From Glycomyces sp. NRRL B-16210 (GTDB lineage Bacteria > Actinomycetota > Actinomycetes > Mycobacteriales > Micromonosporaceae): 64,000 nucleotides of DNA. Both the position numbers and the translations under genes were made by a program. Positions 17,541 to 25,935 of the stretch are shown here, piece by piece (within the stretch, counting starts at the first letter, position 1; the number at the start of each line of letters is the position of its first letter). The stretch lies in the NCBI RefSeq assembly GCF_000719515.1, contig NZ_JOGR01000002.1:279431-343430 (forward strand). Direction: 5' to 3'. The notes beneath the pieces were generated by a model. The model saw only the letters and a program-made list of their open reading frames with translations. It searched no databases and was not told the DNA's origin.

Positions 17541-18454
17541 CCGCGACAGCCGCCCGCACCGGTGCCGCGCGCCCCCGGCGCGGCATCGGCGGACCCCGCA
17601 TGCGCAGGCGACTCGCGCCGTACCTCTTCGTGCTGCCGTTCGTCGCCGTGTTCCTCGCGTTCAGCGTCTACCCGCTGTACTTCACCGCCCGGCTCAGCTT
17701 CACCGACTGGCGCGGCACCGGGGCCGCGACGTGGGTCGGCTGGGACAACTACACCTACCTGCTCACCAACCCCTCCTTCTGGGGGTCCCTGGGCAACTCC
17801 GCGGTGCTGTGGCTGCTCATCGTCCCGGTGCAGATGGCGCTCGGCGTGCTCGTGGCCGTGCTCCTCAACTCCGCGAAACTCAAGCTCCGCGGGCTCTACC
17901 GGGTGGCGTTCATCGTGCCGTTCGTGACGCCGCTGGTCGCCGTCGCCCAGATCTGGGTGGTCCTGTTCGACCAGCGGTACGGCGCCGTGAACGCCCTCCT
18001 CGGGGCCTTCGGCGCCCCCGAGGTCGGCTGGCTCACCACCAGCGCCTGGGCCAAACCGACCCTCGCGCTGCTGTTCCTGTGGAAGACCACCGGGTTCATC
18101 GTGATCATCCTCCTCTCAGGACTCCAGTCCATCAACGGCTCGATCTACGAGGCCGCCGACCTCGACGGGGCCTCCAAGTTCCGTCAACTGTGGAGCATCA
18201 CGGTGCCGCTGCTGCGCCGCACCATCGGCTTCGCCGTCGTGCTCCAGACGCTCGCGGTGTTCCAGATGTTCGCCGAGCCGTTCGTCGTCACCCAAGGCGG
18301 CCCGTACAACTCGACGACCACCGCCGGCTACTACCTCTACAACCACATCACCCGGGCCGACCTCGGCACCGGCGCGGCGAACTCGTTCCTCCTGGTCGTC
18401 CTCGTGATGGCCCTGTCGCTGCTGTTCGTGCGACTCCTGCGAGCGAAGGACTGA
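17537..18454 (+). CDS. ABC sugar importer permease (MalF-like)
   Basis: The GTG start overlaps the binding-protein stop (GTGA). The 305-residue protein has six predicted membrane helices and the cytoplasmic EAA loop EAADLDGASKFRQLW...P, which docks the ATPase. It should form the heterodimeric channel with the next gene. No ATPase gene is in this operon. Confidence 0.93.
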   Translation: MTATAARTGAARPRRGIGGPRMRRRLAPYLFVLPFVAVFLAFSVYPLYFTARLSFTDWRGTGAATWVGWDNYTYLLTNPSFWGSLGNSAVLWLLIVPVQMALGVLVAVLLNSAKLKLRGLYRVAFIVPFVTPLVAVAQIWVVLFDQRYGAVNALLGAFGAPEVGWLTTSAWAKPTLALLFLWKTTGFIVIILLSGLQSINGSIYEAADLDGASKFRQLWSITVPLLRRTIGFAVVLQTLAVFQMFAEPFVVTQGGPYNSTTTAGYYLYNHITRADLGTGAANSFLLVVLVMALSLLFVRLLRAKD

Positions 18455-18456
18455 CG

Positions 18457-19317
18457 ATGGCCACCACCACTGAGCGCGCCCGCCCGCGCATCGCCTCGCA
18501 CGCCTTCCTGATGCTCCTGCTCGTCGCGTTCCTCGCCCCCGTGGCCTGGGCGCTCGTGTCGGCGTTCAAACCCGCGAACGAGATCATCCGCAATCCGCTC
18601 TCCTTCGACCCGACCACGTTCACCCTCGACAACTACATCGCGATGTTCCAGGACGTCCCGATCGGCCAGGGCTTCACCAACACCGCGATCGTGCTCCTCT
18701 TCAAGGGCGCCATCACGATGTTCTTCGCCCCGCTCGCGGCGTTCGCGTTCGCCAAGTACCAGTGGGCCGGCAAGAACCTCGTCTTCGGCGCGGTCCTGGT
18801 GACGCTCATGCTGCCCACCATCGTCCTCATCATCCCGCTGCTGCTGGAGATGAAGGAGCTCGGCTGGGTCAACACCTACCAGGCGCTCATCCTGCCCGGC
18901 GCGGTCGACGCGTTCGCGATCTTCTGGATGCGCCAAGTGATCAGCGCCGTCCCCGACGAACTGCTCGACGCCGCCCGCGTCGACGGCTGCGGCGAGTTCG
19001 CCATCTTCTGGCGCGTCATCGTCCCCGTCATCCGGCCCGGCCTCGCCGGGCTCGCCGTCCTCACCGTCATGAACATCTACAACGACTTCGTCTGGCCCGT
19101 GGTCGCCGCGAACTCCGAGCGCATGTCGACCCTCCAGGTCGTGCTCTCCACGCTCGCGCAGAACATCACGGGCAACCGGATCGGCGCCGACTACGCGACC
19201 GTCACCGGTGAACTCCTCGCGGCGAGCTCCGTCGCACTCGTCCCGCTGCTGGTGCTCTTCATCCTGCTCCAGCGGCATTTCATCAACGGCATCCTCGCCG
19301 GCAGCGTGAAGGGCTGA
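18457..19317 (+). CDS. ABC sugar importer permease (MalG-like)
   Basis: It starts two bases after the previous stop. It is 286 aa with six membrane helices. The typical MalG-type features SAFKPANEI near the N-terminus and the EAA-like loop ELLDAARVDGCGEFAIFW...P are present. Actinomycetes commonly power such two-permease importers with a shared MsiK-type ATPase encoded elsewhere (established for Streptomyces). Confidence 0.93.
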   Translation: MATTTERARPRIASHAFLMLLLVAFLAPVAWALVSAFKPANEIIRNPLSFDPTTFTLDNYIAMFQDVPIGQGFTNTAIVLLFKGAITMFFAPLAAFAFAKYQWAGKNLVFGAVLVTLMLPTIVLIIPLLLEMKELGWVNTYQALILPGAVDAFAIFWMRQVISAVPDELLDAARVDGCGEFAIFWRVIVPVIRPGLAGLAVLTVMNIYNDFVWPVVAANSERMSTLQVVLSTLAQNITGNRIGADYATVTGELLAASSVALVPLLVLFILLQRHFINGILAGSVKG

Positions 19318-19320
19318 CCC

Positions 19321-21411
19321 ATGACCGCATTCCCACCCGAGACCACCGCCCCGCGGCCGGAGTACCCGCGGCCCGACCGCGACCGGTCGGAGCGCTGGCT
19401 GAACCTCAACGGCCGCTGGGACTTCGCCGCCGACGGCTTCGAGGGCCCGATCACGGTCCCGTTCGCGTGGGAGAGCGGGGCCTCGGGGGTGGGCCGCACC
19501 TGGCTCGAACGGGGCGTCTACCGCCGCACCGTGACCGCGCCCGCGGAGTGGGCCGGGGCCCGCGTGGTGCTCTCGTTCGGCGCGGTCCACCACCATGCCG
19601 CGATCCGCATCGACGGCGAACCGGTCGGCGAGCACTCGGGCGGCTACGAGTCCTTCGAGTTCGACGTGACGGACCTGCTCGTGCCCGGTGCGAGCGCCGA
19701 ACTCGAAGTCGAGGTGTCGGCGCCGGCCGACAAGCGCGCGATCCCGCATGGCAAGCAGCGGTCGATCCCGCGCGACGACTACGACGGCGTGTCCTTCACG
19801 CCCACTTCGGGAATCTGGCAGACGGTGTGGCTGGAGGCGCGCGGGCGCACCTACGCGCGCTCGGTGGTCCTGCGCGGCGACAGCCTCACCGGCATCGACG
19901 TCACGGTGGTCCTCGAAGGCGACGCCCCGGCCGGAGCGCCCGTGCGCGCCGCCGTCGAGTCGGGCCCCGCGATCGACCTGACGGCCGCCGCGGACGGCAT
20001 CGCTAAGGGCCGCATCGAGATCCCCGACGCGGTGCTGTGGACTCCCGAACGCCCGCATCTGTACCGCGTCGAGGTCACCACCGGCTCGGGCGACGGCGCG
20101 GACCGCGTGAGGGCCACGACCGGCCTGCGCCGCTTCGAGTCCCGCGGCGAGGAGCTGTACCTCAACGAGGAACGCGTCTACCTCCGCGGCGTGCTCGACC
20201 AGGGTTACTGGCCCGACACCGGGCTCACCGCCCCCGACGCGGCCGCGCTCCTGCGCGACCTGGAACTGGCCCGCAGTCTCGGCTACAACCTGGTGCGCAA
20301 GCACCTCAAGTTCGAAGAGCCCCTGTGGCTCCACGAGGCCGACCGCACCGGGATGCTCGTGTGGGCCGAGCCGGCCTGCCCGAGCCGGTTCTCGCCGGAG
20401 GCGGCGGCCGCGTTCGAGGCGCAGCTCCCGGCGATGGTCGAGCGCGACGGCAACCACCCGAGCATCGTGATCTGGGGCCTGTACAACGAGGAGTGGGGCC
20501 TGGACTGGGACATCCCGGGGAGCCCGGCGCGCGCCGAGGCCGCCGTCCACGCCTTTGAGCGGCTGCGGGAACTCGACGCGACGCGGCCGATCGTGGAGAA
20601 CTCCGGCTGGTCGCACGTGCGCACCGATCTGGTCGACTGGCATTACTACGAACCGGATCTGGGCCGGTGGAAGGACGCCGTGGCCCGCATGGCCGCGGGG
20701 GAGCAGGACGCGTTCGCGGTCCGACTCGGCCCGGACTTCACTGTGGACAAGTCCTTCTACGGCTCGGCGGACGTGCCGCGCCGGGGCCTGCCGATCGTCA
20801 ACAGCGAGTATGGGGAGGGCTTCACGAGCCTCGAACGGGCCTGGCACCTGCGTTGGGAGACACAGGAACTGCGCCGCCACGACCGCTTCGCCGGGTACGT
20901 GTACACCGAGTTCGCCGACGTGGAGCACGAGGCCGCGGGCCTGCTCGACGCTTCGCGCCGCCGCAAGGACTGGGGCGGGTGCGTCCCGGCCGACGTCAAC
21001 GCCGACACGGTGCTGGTGCTCGATCTGGTGCCCGCCGCGGCCGGAGCGGACATCGCGGTGCCCGAGGCGCCGTTCGCCCTCGACGCGCACGTCTCGCACC
21101 ACGGCCCGAACGCGGTGTCCGGCACCGTGAACGCCGCCTGGGTCCCGGCCGGGACCCCGTTCGGGACCGCGGTTCCGGCGTCCGAGGCCGCGTCAGAGCC
21201 GGTGAAGGCCGAGCCGTTCCGGCTCTCGCCGGCGGTCACCGTGACCGTCCCGCCCGCCGCCGGGCCCGCGCGCCTGCTGGTGTGGTTCGCGGACGCCGAG
21301 GGCTGGGTCTTGGCCCGCGCCTACCTCGACGCCGCCGAGATCGAACCGCCGAACCGCAGGGGCGCAAGGCCGGGGGAGTTCGAAGGCGCACCGGTCCCCG
21401 GGCTCGCCTGA
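19321..21411 (+). CDS. Glycoside hydrolase family 2 enzyme (cytoplasmic)
   Basis: The 696-residue protein has the GH2 order: sugar-binding jelly roll (about 25-165; LNGRWDF, WLERGVYRRT), immunoglobulin-like domain (about 170-275), and a TIM barrel. The acid/base is in NHPSIVIWGLYNEEW (Glu390) and the nucleophile in VNSEYGEG (Glu496). No signal peptide is seen, so it acts on sugars imported by the preceding ABC system; its start is four bases after the permease stop. The substrate could be a beta-galactoside, beta-glucuronide or alpha-L-arabino-type sugar, and the motifs do not decide. A hairpin terminator follows. Confidence 0.88.
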   Translation: MTAFPPETTAPRPEYPRPDRDRSERWLNLNGRWDFAADGFEGPITVPFAWESGASGVGRTWLERGVYRRTVTAPAEWAGARVVLSFGAVHHHAAIRIDGEPVGEHSGGYESFEFDVTDLLVPGASAELEVEVSAPADKRAIPHGKQRSIPRDDYDGVSFTPTSGIWQTVWLEARGRTYARSVVLRGDSLTGIDVTVVLEGDAPAGAPVRAAVESGPAIDLTAAADGIAKGRIEIPDAVLWTPERPHLYRVEVTTGSGDGADRVRATTGLRRFESRGEELYLNEERVYLRGVLDQGYWPDTGLTAPDAAALLRDLELARSLGYNLVRKHLKFEEPLWLHEADRTGMLVWAEPACPSRFSPEAAAAFEAQLPAMVERDGNHPSIVIWGLYNEEWGLDWDIPGSPARAEAAVHAFERLRELDATRPIVENSGWSHVRTDLVDWHYYEPDLGRWKDAVARMAAGEQDAFAVRLGPDFTVDKSFYGSADVPRRGLPIVNSEYGEGFTSLERAWHLRWETQELRRHDRFAGYVYTEFADVEHEAAGLLDASRRRKDWGGCVPADVNADTVLVLDLVPAAAGADIAVPEAPFALDAHVSHHGPNAVSGTVNAAWVPAGTPFGTAVPASEAASEPVKAEPFRLSPAVTVTVPPAAGPARLLVWFADAEGWVLARAYLDAAEIEPPNRRGARPGEFEGAPVPGLA

Positions 21412-21415
21412 CATA

Positions 21416-21445
21416 GCGGAGGGACCGGCCGCCCGGTCCCTCCGC
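21416..21445 (+). terminator. Hairpin terminator after the sugar operon
   Basis: A perfect 13-bp stem (GCGGAGGGACCGG and its complement) with a 4-base loop starts five bases after the GH2 stop codon. There is no clear U tract, as is common in high-GC actinomycetes. Confidence 0.75.
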
Positions 21446-21547
21446 AAAGCCGTTCACGTGCCGTCATCCGCGGAGTTTCAAGCGCAGTTGACGGTGATGT
21501 CGAATAACGGCGAGCCGTGTTGCGGCATCCCTGGTTCCATTGCGGGC

Positions 21548-22360
21548 ATGACGAACAACGCGCAACGCTTCCGCGACCTGCACACCGGCCCGATCCTGCG
21601 CCTGCCGAACTGCTGGGACGCCGCCAGCGCCGCGGTCATCGCCGCCGCCGGGGCACCGGCCGTGGCGACCACCAGCGCCGGGGTCGCCTGAAGCCTCGGC
21701 CTCCCGGACGGCGACGCGCTCAACCGCGAGACGGCCGTGGCCGCCATCGCCCGGATCGTCCGGGCCGTGGACGTCCCGGTGTCGGCGGACATCGAATCCG
21801 CTTACGGCGCAACGGCGAAGGAGGTCGCCGAGACGCTCCGCGCGGTTGCCGACGCCGGCGCCGCAGGCGTCAACATCGAGGACACAGTGGCCGAGACCCC
21901 CGATTCCTTGCGGCCGATCGCCGAGCAGGCAGAACGCCTCGCGGCGGCCCGGGAAGGGGCCGGTCCTGCCCTGTTCATCAACGCCCGCATCGACCTCTAC
22001 CTGGCCGGGATCGGACCCGAGGACACCAGGTTCGAAGCCGCCGTCACTCGCGCCGCGGCCTATGCAGAGGCGGGCGCGGACGGGATCTTCGTGCCGGGCC
22101 TGACCGACCCGGACACGATCGCGGCGCTGGCCGAGGCGATCGAGTTGCCGCTGAACGTGATGGCCGGTCCCGGCGCGCCGGCGCCGTCGGTCCTCGAACG
22201 GCTCGGGGTCGCCCGGGTCAGCCTGGGCCCGGGGGTCGCGGCGGTGGCGTATGCGGCGGCGCGGAAGGCTGCGCTCGCGCTTTTCGAAGCGGACTCGTAC
22301 GAGGCGGTCGAGGGCGGCCTCGACTACGGCACGATGCAGGGCCTGCTGGGCACGGAGTGA
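21548..22360 (+). pseudogene. PEP mutase/isocitrate lyase-like gene interrupted by an in-frame TGA
   Basis: Reading from the ATG at 21548, the protein matches the isocitrate lyase/phosphoenolpyruvate mutase superfamily: FRDLH, NCWDAASAAVIAAAG, ADIESAYG and GVNIEDT, with metal and substrate-binding acids, then FINARIDLYL and NVMAGPGAPS-like. Codon 48 (21689-21691) is TGA, between TSAGVA and SLGLPDG. That position is normally Trp in relatives (family knowledge), so a single TGG to TGA change explains it. Everything downstream stays in frame and well conserved over 222 codons, which suggests a recent mutation, a sequencing error or readthrough. As read, only a 47-residue peptide or an internally started protein would be made. 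Confidence 0.8.
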
Positions 22361-22399
22361 ACGGCGAGGGTTCCGGGAGCGAATGGTGATGGCAGGAGC

Positions 22400-22740
22400 G
22401 ACCGGGCCCGCGAGGGACCAAGCCGATCGGCCCCGCCGCGCGGACAACCCAGCCGGAAGTGGCCGGGCCCGCGAGGAACCGAGGCCGGAGGCGGGGTCGT
22501 GTTAGGCGTGTAGGGCAAGCGACCAGGCCTGATTGGGACTGCGGCCGGGCCCTGGGGCTGCGTTCGGAGTGTAGAGAACGAGACCGGGCCCGTTCGGAAC
22601 CGAGGCCGAGTTCCGGGGCCGTGTTCGGTCAGTTGAGAGAGCGACCGGACCCGCTCGGAGCTGAGACTGGGCACAAGGCCTGTGCTCGGCGTGTTGAGAG
22701 AGCGACCGGGCCCGTTCGGAACCGAGCGGCGACTGGTCCG
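22400..22740. repeat. Degenerate tandem array, unit about 61 bp, 5.6 copies
   Basis: Copies start at 22400, 22461, 22521, 22582, 22643 and 22704, giving spacings of 61, 60, 61, 61 and 61. The shared head is GACCGGGCCCGTTCGGAACC and the shared tail TGTTCGGNGTGTTGAGAGAGC. The constant period with heavy point divergence shows old tandem amplification. There are no unique spacers, so it is not CRISPR. Confidence 0.85.
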
Positions 22741-22754
22741 TCGCCCGATTACGG

Positions 22755-22813
22755 GCGGAGGCTTTCGTGCGGGAACCGGCGCAACGCGCCGGCTCCCGCA
22801 CGAAAGCCTCCGC
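22755..22813. terminator. Very long near-perfect hairpin (27-bp stem, 5-base loop)
   Basis: Arms 22755-22781 and 22787-22813 are complementary at 26 of 27 positions around the loop CAACG. It lies between the plus-strand pseudogene and the minus-strand thioesterase gene, so it could end transcription from both sides. The stem is far longer than a normal terminator needs. Confidence 0.6.
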
Positions 22814-22946
22814 TTCCAGGTGTTCCGTGCGTCCCGGCAAAGGAGCCGATGCGCAACAGCCTCTATGTACTCCGCGCGTGCCGGCTGAGGCGCCGATGCG
22901 CAGCACCGAATCCTGTTCCGATGTCAGGCGACCGAACCCGGGACCG

Positions 22947-23393
22947 TCACCGGGTCGGTTCGTCGCGGATCATGCAGGTGAGGCGGCCGGTGCAGACGCG
23001 ACGGCCCTCCTCGTCGCTGACGATGACCTCGTAGGTCGCCGTTGAGCGGCCGCGGTGGATCGGTGTTGCTTCGGCCGTGACGGAGCCTTCGCGCACGGCC
23101 CGGTGGTGCGTCGCGTTGAGGTCCACGCCCACGGCGATTCTGCCCGGACCTGCGTGGAGCATGGAGCCGATCGAGCCGAGGGTCTCGACCAGGACGCCCG
23201 AGGCGCCGCCGTGGAGGAGCCCGTAGGGCTGGCGGTTCCCTTCGACCGCCATGCGCGCGGTGAGGCGCTCGGGTGCGGCCTCCAGGATCTCGATGCCCAT
23301 GCGCTGGCCCAGTTCGCCGGCGGAGAACAGCTTTTCGAGGTCCATGCCCGCGTCGGCGAAGCGTTCGAGGACTTCAGGGGGAAAGACGGTCAT
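22947..23393 (-). CDS. PaaI-type hotdog-fold thioesterase
   Basis: This 148-residue protein has the acyl-CoA thioesterase pattern MAVEGNRQPYGLLHGGASGVLVETLGS (the HGG motif and the following acidic residue are catalytic), then VGVDLNATHHRAVREG and the GRSTATYEV strand. That makes it a PaaI/YbdB-like enzyme, perhaps acting on aromatic or aryl acyl-CoA. The ATG at 23393 gives the normal length. The frame stays open upstream only because it runs through the 81-bp repeats. Confidence 0.88.
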   Translation of the reverse strand: MTVFPPEVLERFADAGMDLEKLFSAGELGQRMGIEILEAAPERLTARMAVEGNRQPYGLLHGGASGVLVETLGSIGSMLHAGPGRIAVGVDLNATHHRAVREGSVTAEATPIHRGRSTATYEVIVSDEEGRRVCTGRLTCMIRDEPTR

Positions 23394-23453
23394 ATCTGGC
23401 GGCTCCAATCCGTGTCGCGCCAAGTGTAGGGCGCGGGGCAGGGCGTGAGCCTT

Positions 23454-24018
23454 GAGAAGCCGCGACCGCTGGGTGCTGATTTCGCGGCTCGACGGACTCC
23501 GGTTCGGCCGGTAACCAGGACAGGGGATGAGCGTGGAGAAGTCGCGACCGCAGTGGCGCGTTTCGTGGACACGACGAGTACCGGTCCGCCCGCGAACCGG
23601 GGCAAGGGTGGGTCTAGAGACATCGCTACCACGGGGGACGTATCCCGGGCACGACGAATACCGGCTCGGCCGAGAATCGTGGGCGGGGGCGAGTTCTGAG
23701 AAGTCGCCACCACGGTGGCGTTTCCCAGGCACAACGGACACAGGTTCGCCCGGGAGTCGTGCCCGGGGGCAAGTTTTGGGAAGCCGCGACCGTGCGGCGG
23801 GTTTCGCCGGGCCGACAAACTCCGGTCCGCCCCCGGAACCGGGGCAGGGGGCGAGCTTTGGGATCCCGCGACCATGGGTGTGTTCGGCGGGCAAGGCAGA
23901 TCCCGGTTCGCCCGGGAACCGTGGGCGGGGAGCGAGTCTTGAGAAGCCGCGTGCGCAAGGCGTTTCGTGGGCACGACGAACACCGGTTTCGCCGAGAACT
24001 GTGGGCCCCCGGTTCAAC
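23454..24018. repeat. Degenerate tandem array, unit about 81 bp, 7 copies
   Basis: Copies start at 23454, 23536, 23617, 23698, 23778, 23860 and 23941, with spacings of 82, 81, 81, 80, 82 and 81. The consensus head is GAGAAGCCGCGACC. The middle is GGCACGACGAACACCGGTTCG and the tail GAACCGTGGGCGGGGGCGAG. The unit is close to 27 codons, so several frames stay open, but indels of one base show it is not under coding constraint. Confidence 0.88.
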
Positions 24019-24164
24019 AAACCTGACCTATGGGTACGACATTTCGGGTCGGATTCAGGGCGGTGTGTGTCGAGCGTCACTCCATGCGTGGCGAGTGAGT
24101 GCACGGTCGGGTGTTGCGGGGCGAGTGTCCGCGTGATCGTGTGTTGTGGAGCAAGCGCCTGCAC

Positions 24165-24204
24165 GGTCGGGGCCGCGGGGAACTAAGTCCCCGCGGCCCC
24201 GACC
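24165..24204 (-). terminator. Terminator hairpin after the CBM2-esterase
   Basis: A perfect 17-bp stem (GGTCGGGGCCGCGGGGA and its complement) with a 6-base loop begins 15 bases after the esterase stop codon, in the direction of its transcription. Confidence 0.75.
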
Positions 24205-24218
24205 GCTCCGCAATTCTC

Positions 24219-25583
24219 CTAAGCGGGTGTGCAGGTCACCGCTGGCGTGACCGGCGAGCCCGAGCCGATGAAGCCCCAGGCCGAGGACGCCGTCTGACCG
24301 GCGGCCACCGAGCCGTTCCAGCCCACGTCGCCCGCGGTCACGGTCGAGCCGCTCGCGCTCACGGTCGCGTTCCACGAACTGGAGATCGACTGGCCGCTGG
24401 GCCAGGTCCACGTCAGGGTCCAGCCACTGATAGCCGCGCTCCCCGCCGTGATGTCCACATTGGCCTGCCAGCCGGAGTCCCAGCTGCTGACCACCGTGAT
24501 CGCCGCCGAGCACCCGCCCACCGGGTCTCCTGTCGGGTCCTCGGTGGGATCTTCGGTCGGGTCATCCGTGGGGTCTTCCGTCGGATCCTCAGTGGGGTCC
24601 TCGGTCGGATCCTCCGTCGGGTCGTCGGTCGGGTCCACCGAGCCGTCCAGCCCGAAGAACTCCAGCGCCCTGGCCGCCATGCCGTTCATCAACAGGCTGT
24701 GCCCCACGCCCTGGAGGCTCACGGCCTCGACCGCCGCCTGCGACCCGGTGCCGCCGTAGCGCGTCCGCGTCCAGTTCGGCTGCGGCGTGTCCGTGGAGTC
24801 CGGGGTCTGGCTGAGCCCGTGGACGTTCGTCCACTGGTCGATCTGCTCGCCGAAGTTCGGGTACTGGAGCACGTCGTCGTTGGTGCCGTGCCAGATCTGC
24901 ATCCGCGGCCACGGCCCGCTGTAACCGGGGTTGACCGAGCGGACCTCGTCGCCCCACTGCTGCGGGGTGCGGTCGAGCTGGCCCTGCGAGCACTGGGAGT
25001 TCCAGTCCGAGCCGTCGGTGGTCCGGAAGCACGTGAACGGCACGCCCGCGAAGGAGGCGCCCGCTTCGAACACGTCCGGGTAGACCGCGAGCATCACGTT
25101 GGTCATCATCGCGCCCGAGGACATCCCGGTCGAGAAGATGTTGTCGGTGTCCACGTTGTAGGTGCTGACGGTCCAGTCGACCATGGACTTGACGCCGACC
25201 GAGTCGCTGCCGGTGCCGGTGAGCGACGCGGCGGACGAAACGTCCCAGCACTTGCTGGCGCGCGTCACCGACGGGTAGACCACGATGAACCCGTACTGGT
25301 CGGCCAGTTGGTTCCATTCGGTGCCGTTGTAGAAGTCCTGGGCCGAGCCGCCGCACCAGTGGATGCCGAGTACTAGGGCGGGGTTCGGACTCACATTGTC
25401 CGGGACGTAGATGAACATCTGAATACTGCTCGGGTTGTTCCCGAAGTTGGTGACCTCGGTCAGTTGCGCGGCGCTGGCCGGTTTCGGCATCATCACCGCG
25501 ATGAGCGCGGTCGCCGTGACGAAGAGCGCCGCCGCGGCGGCGATGATGCCTCTTCGCAGGCGTGGTTGGGTGAGTGCAGGCAT
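24219..25583 (-). CDS. Secreted CE1/PHB-depolymerase-type esterase with CBM2
   Basis: The 454-residue exoenzyme has a signal peptide (about 1-38, ending ASA) and an esterase/poly(3-hydroxybutyrate)-depolymerase-like domain (about 40-312) with nucleophile GMSSG (Ser155), Asp236/237 (GTNDD) and His295 (GVGHS). A (DPTE)n linker (about 317-355) follows, then a family-2 cellulose/xylan-binding module (358-454; SWDSGWQANV, GWTLTW, AGDVGWNG). The usual reading is acetylxylan or feruloyl esterase that deacylates xylan, targeted to plant cell wall; PHB depolymerase is the alternative. A CebR-like box and AT-rich palindrome lie upstream. Confidence 0.9.
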   Translation of the reverse strand: MPALTQPRLRRGIIAAAAALFVTATALIAVMMPKPASAAQLTEVTNFGNNPSSIQMFIYVPDNVSPNPALVLGIHWCGGSAQDFYNGTEWNQLADQYGFIVVYPSVTRASKCWDVSSAASLTGTGSDSVGVKSMVDWTVSTYNVDTDNIFSTGMSSGAMMTNVMLAVYPDVFEAGASFAGVPFTCFRTTDGSDWNSQCSQGQLDRTPQQWGDEVRSVNPGYSGPWPRMQIWHGTNDDVLQYPNFGEQIDQWTNVHGLSQTPDSTDTPQPNWTRTRYGGTGSQAAVEAVSLQGVGHSLLMNGMAARALEFFGLDGSVDPTDDPTEDPTEDPTEDPTEDPTDDPTEDPTEDPTGDPVGGCSAAITVVSSWDSGWQANVDITAGSAAISGWTLTWTWPSGQSISSSWNATVSASGSTVTAGDVGWNGSVAAGQTASSAWGFIGSGSPVTPAVTCTPA

Positions 25584-25935
25584 GGGGGTCCTCTCTGGAC
25601 GCTGCCGGGGCGTCTAGGCGGCCCGTTCTTCGAGCCGCGCGAGCCGGGAGAAGGTGTGGTCGCTGAACACTGGTTCGCCGTGAGGGTGACTGAACTATAT
25701 ATCCATGAATATCGATATGCAAGCGCTTCCACGGGCCTCGGACCGGCGATCGGTCGGATAATGCGGTGAGCGGTGAGCGGTGAGCGGCCAGCGGCGAATG
25801 GAGGAGTGCGCGTACCTTGCGATGCGTGGCTCCCTACCGCGAGCGGCGGAGTGCGCGCCATCGAGACGCGCGGCCCGACCGTGAGCGGTGTGCGGTGGCC
25901 TGCGTGCCCGTCCCGATGTGCCCGGCGCTCGCCAG
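25584..25935. other. 352-bp spacer: esterase promoter region and a short 7-bp repeat
   Basis: The left half is the esterase promoter with the palindrome ATATCGATAT (25709-25718) and a CebR-like box. To the right are GCGGTGA in 3.5 tandem copies (25763-25787) and a decaying GAGCGGNGGAGTGCGCG duplication up to about 25900. No gene is seen. Confidence 0.55.
25718..25731. promoter_or_regulatory. CebR-like operator upstream of the CBM2-esterase
   Basis: TGCAAGCGCTTCCA matches the Streptomyces CebR box TGGGAGCGCTCCCA at 11 of 14 positions, with the palindromic core AGCGCT intact. It directly adjoins the palindrome ATATCGATAT in the promoter region, about 135 bases before the start codon. This suggests cello-oligosaccharide control of the esterase. 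Confidence 0.5.

Larger units (their letters stand above)
22361..22946. other. 586-bp spacer: 61-bp tandem array and a long hairpin
   Basis: No credible gene is seen. The left half is the 61-bp degenerate tandem array and the middle is a 27-bp-stem hairpin. After the hairpin a weaker GCAACA/GGCAAAGGAGCCGATGCGCA-like duplication is visible. Open frames here simply follow the repeat. Confidence 0.6.
23394..24218. other. 825-bp spacer made mostly of an 81-bp tandem array
   Basis: Between the thioesterase start and the CBM2-esterase stop there is no credible gene. Seven degenerate 81-bp repeats occupy 23454 to about 24018. A short GTGCGGGGCG/GAGTG-type duplication follows, and then the 17-bp terminator hairpin of the esterase. 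Confidence 0.65.

Noticed and set aside
21548..22360. Selenocysteine at the TGA of the isocitrate-lyase-like gene
   Set aside because: The position is occupied by Trp in the family, no SECIS-like element is seen, and no selenoprotein context exists; a nonsense mutation is simpler.
22400..24018. CRISPR array in the repeat-rich spacers
   Set aside because: Repeats are contiguous, degenerate and without unique spacers; no cas genes occur in the window.
22947..24164. Thioesterase with a long N-terminal extension
   Set aside because: The extension only translates the 81-bp repeats; homology starts at the ATG at 23393.
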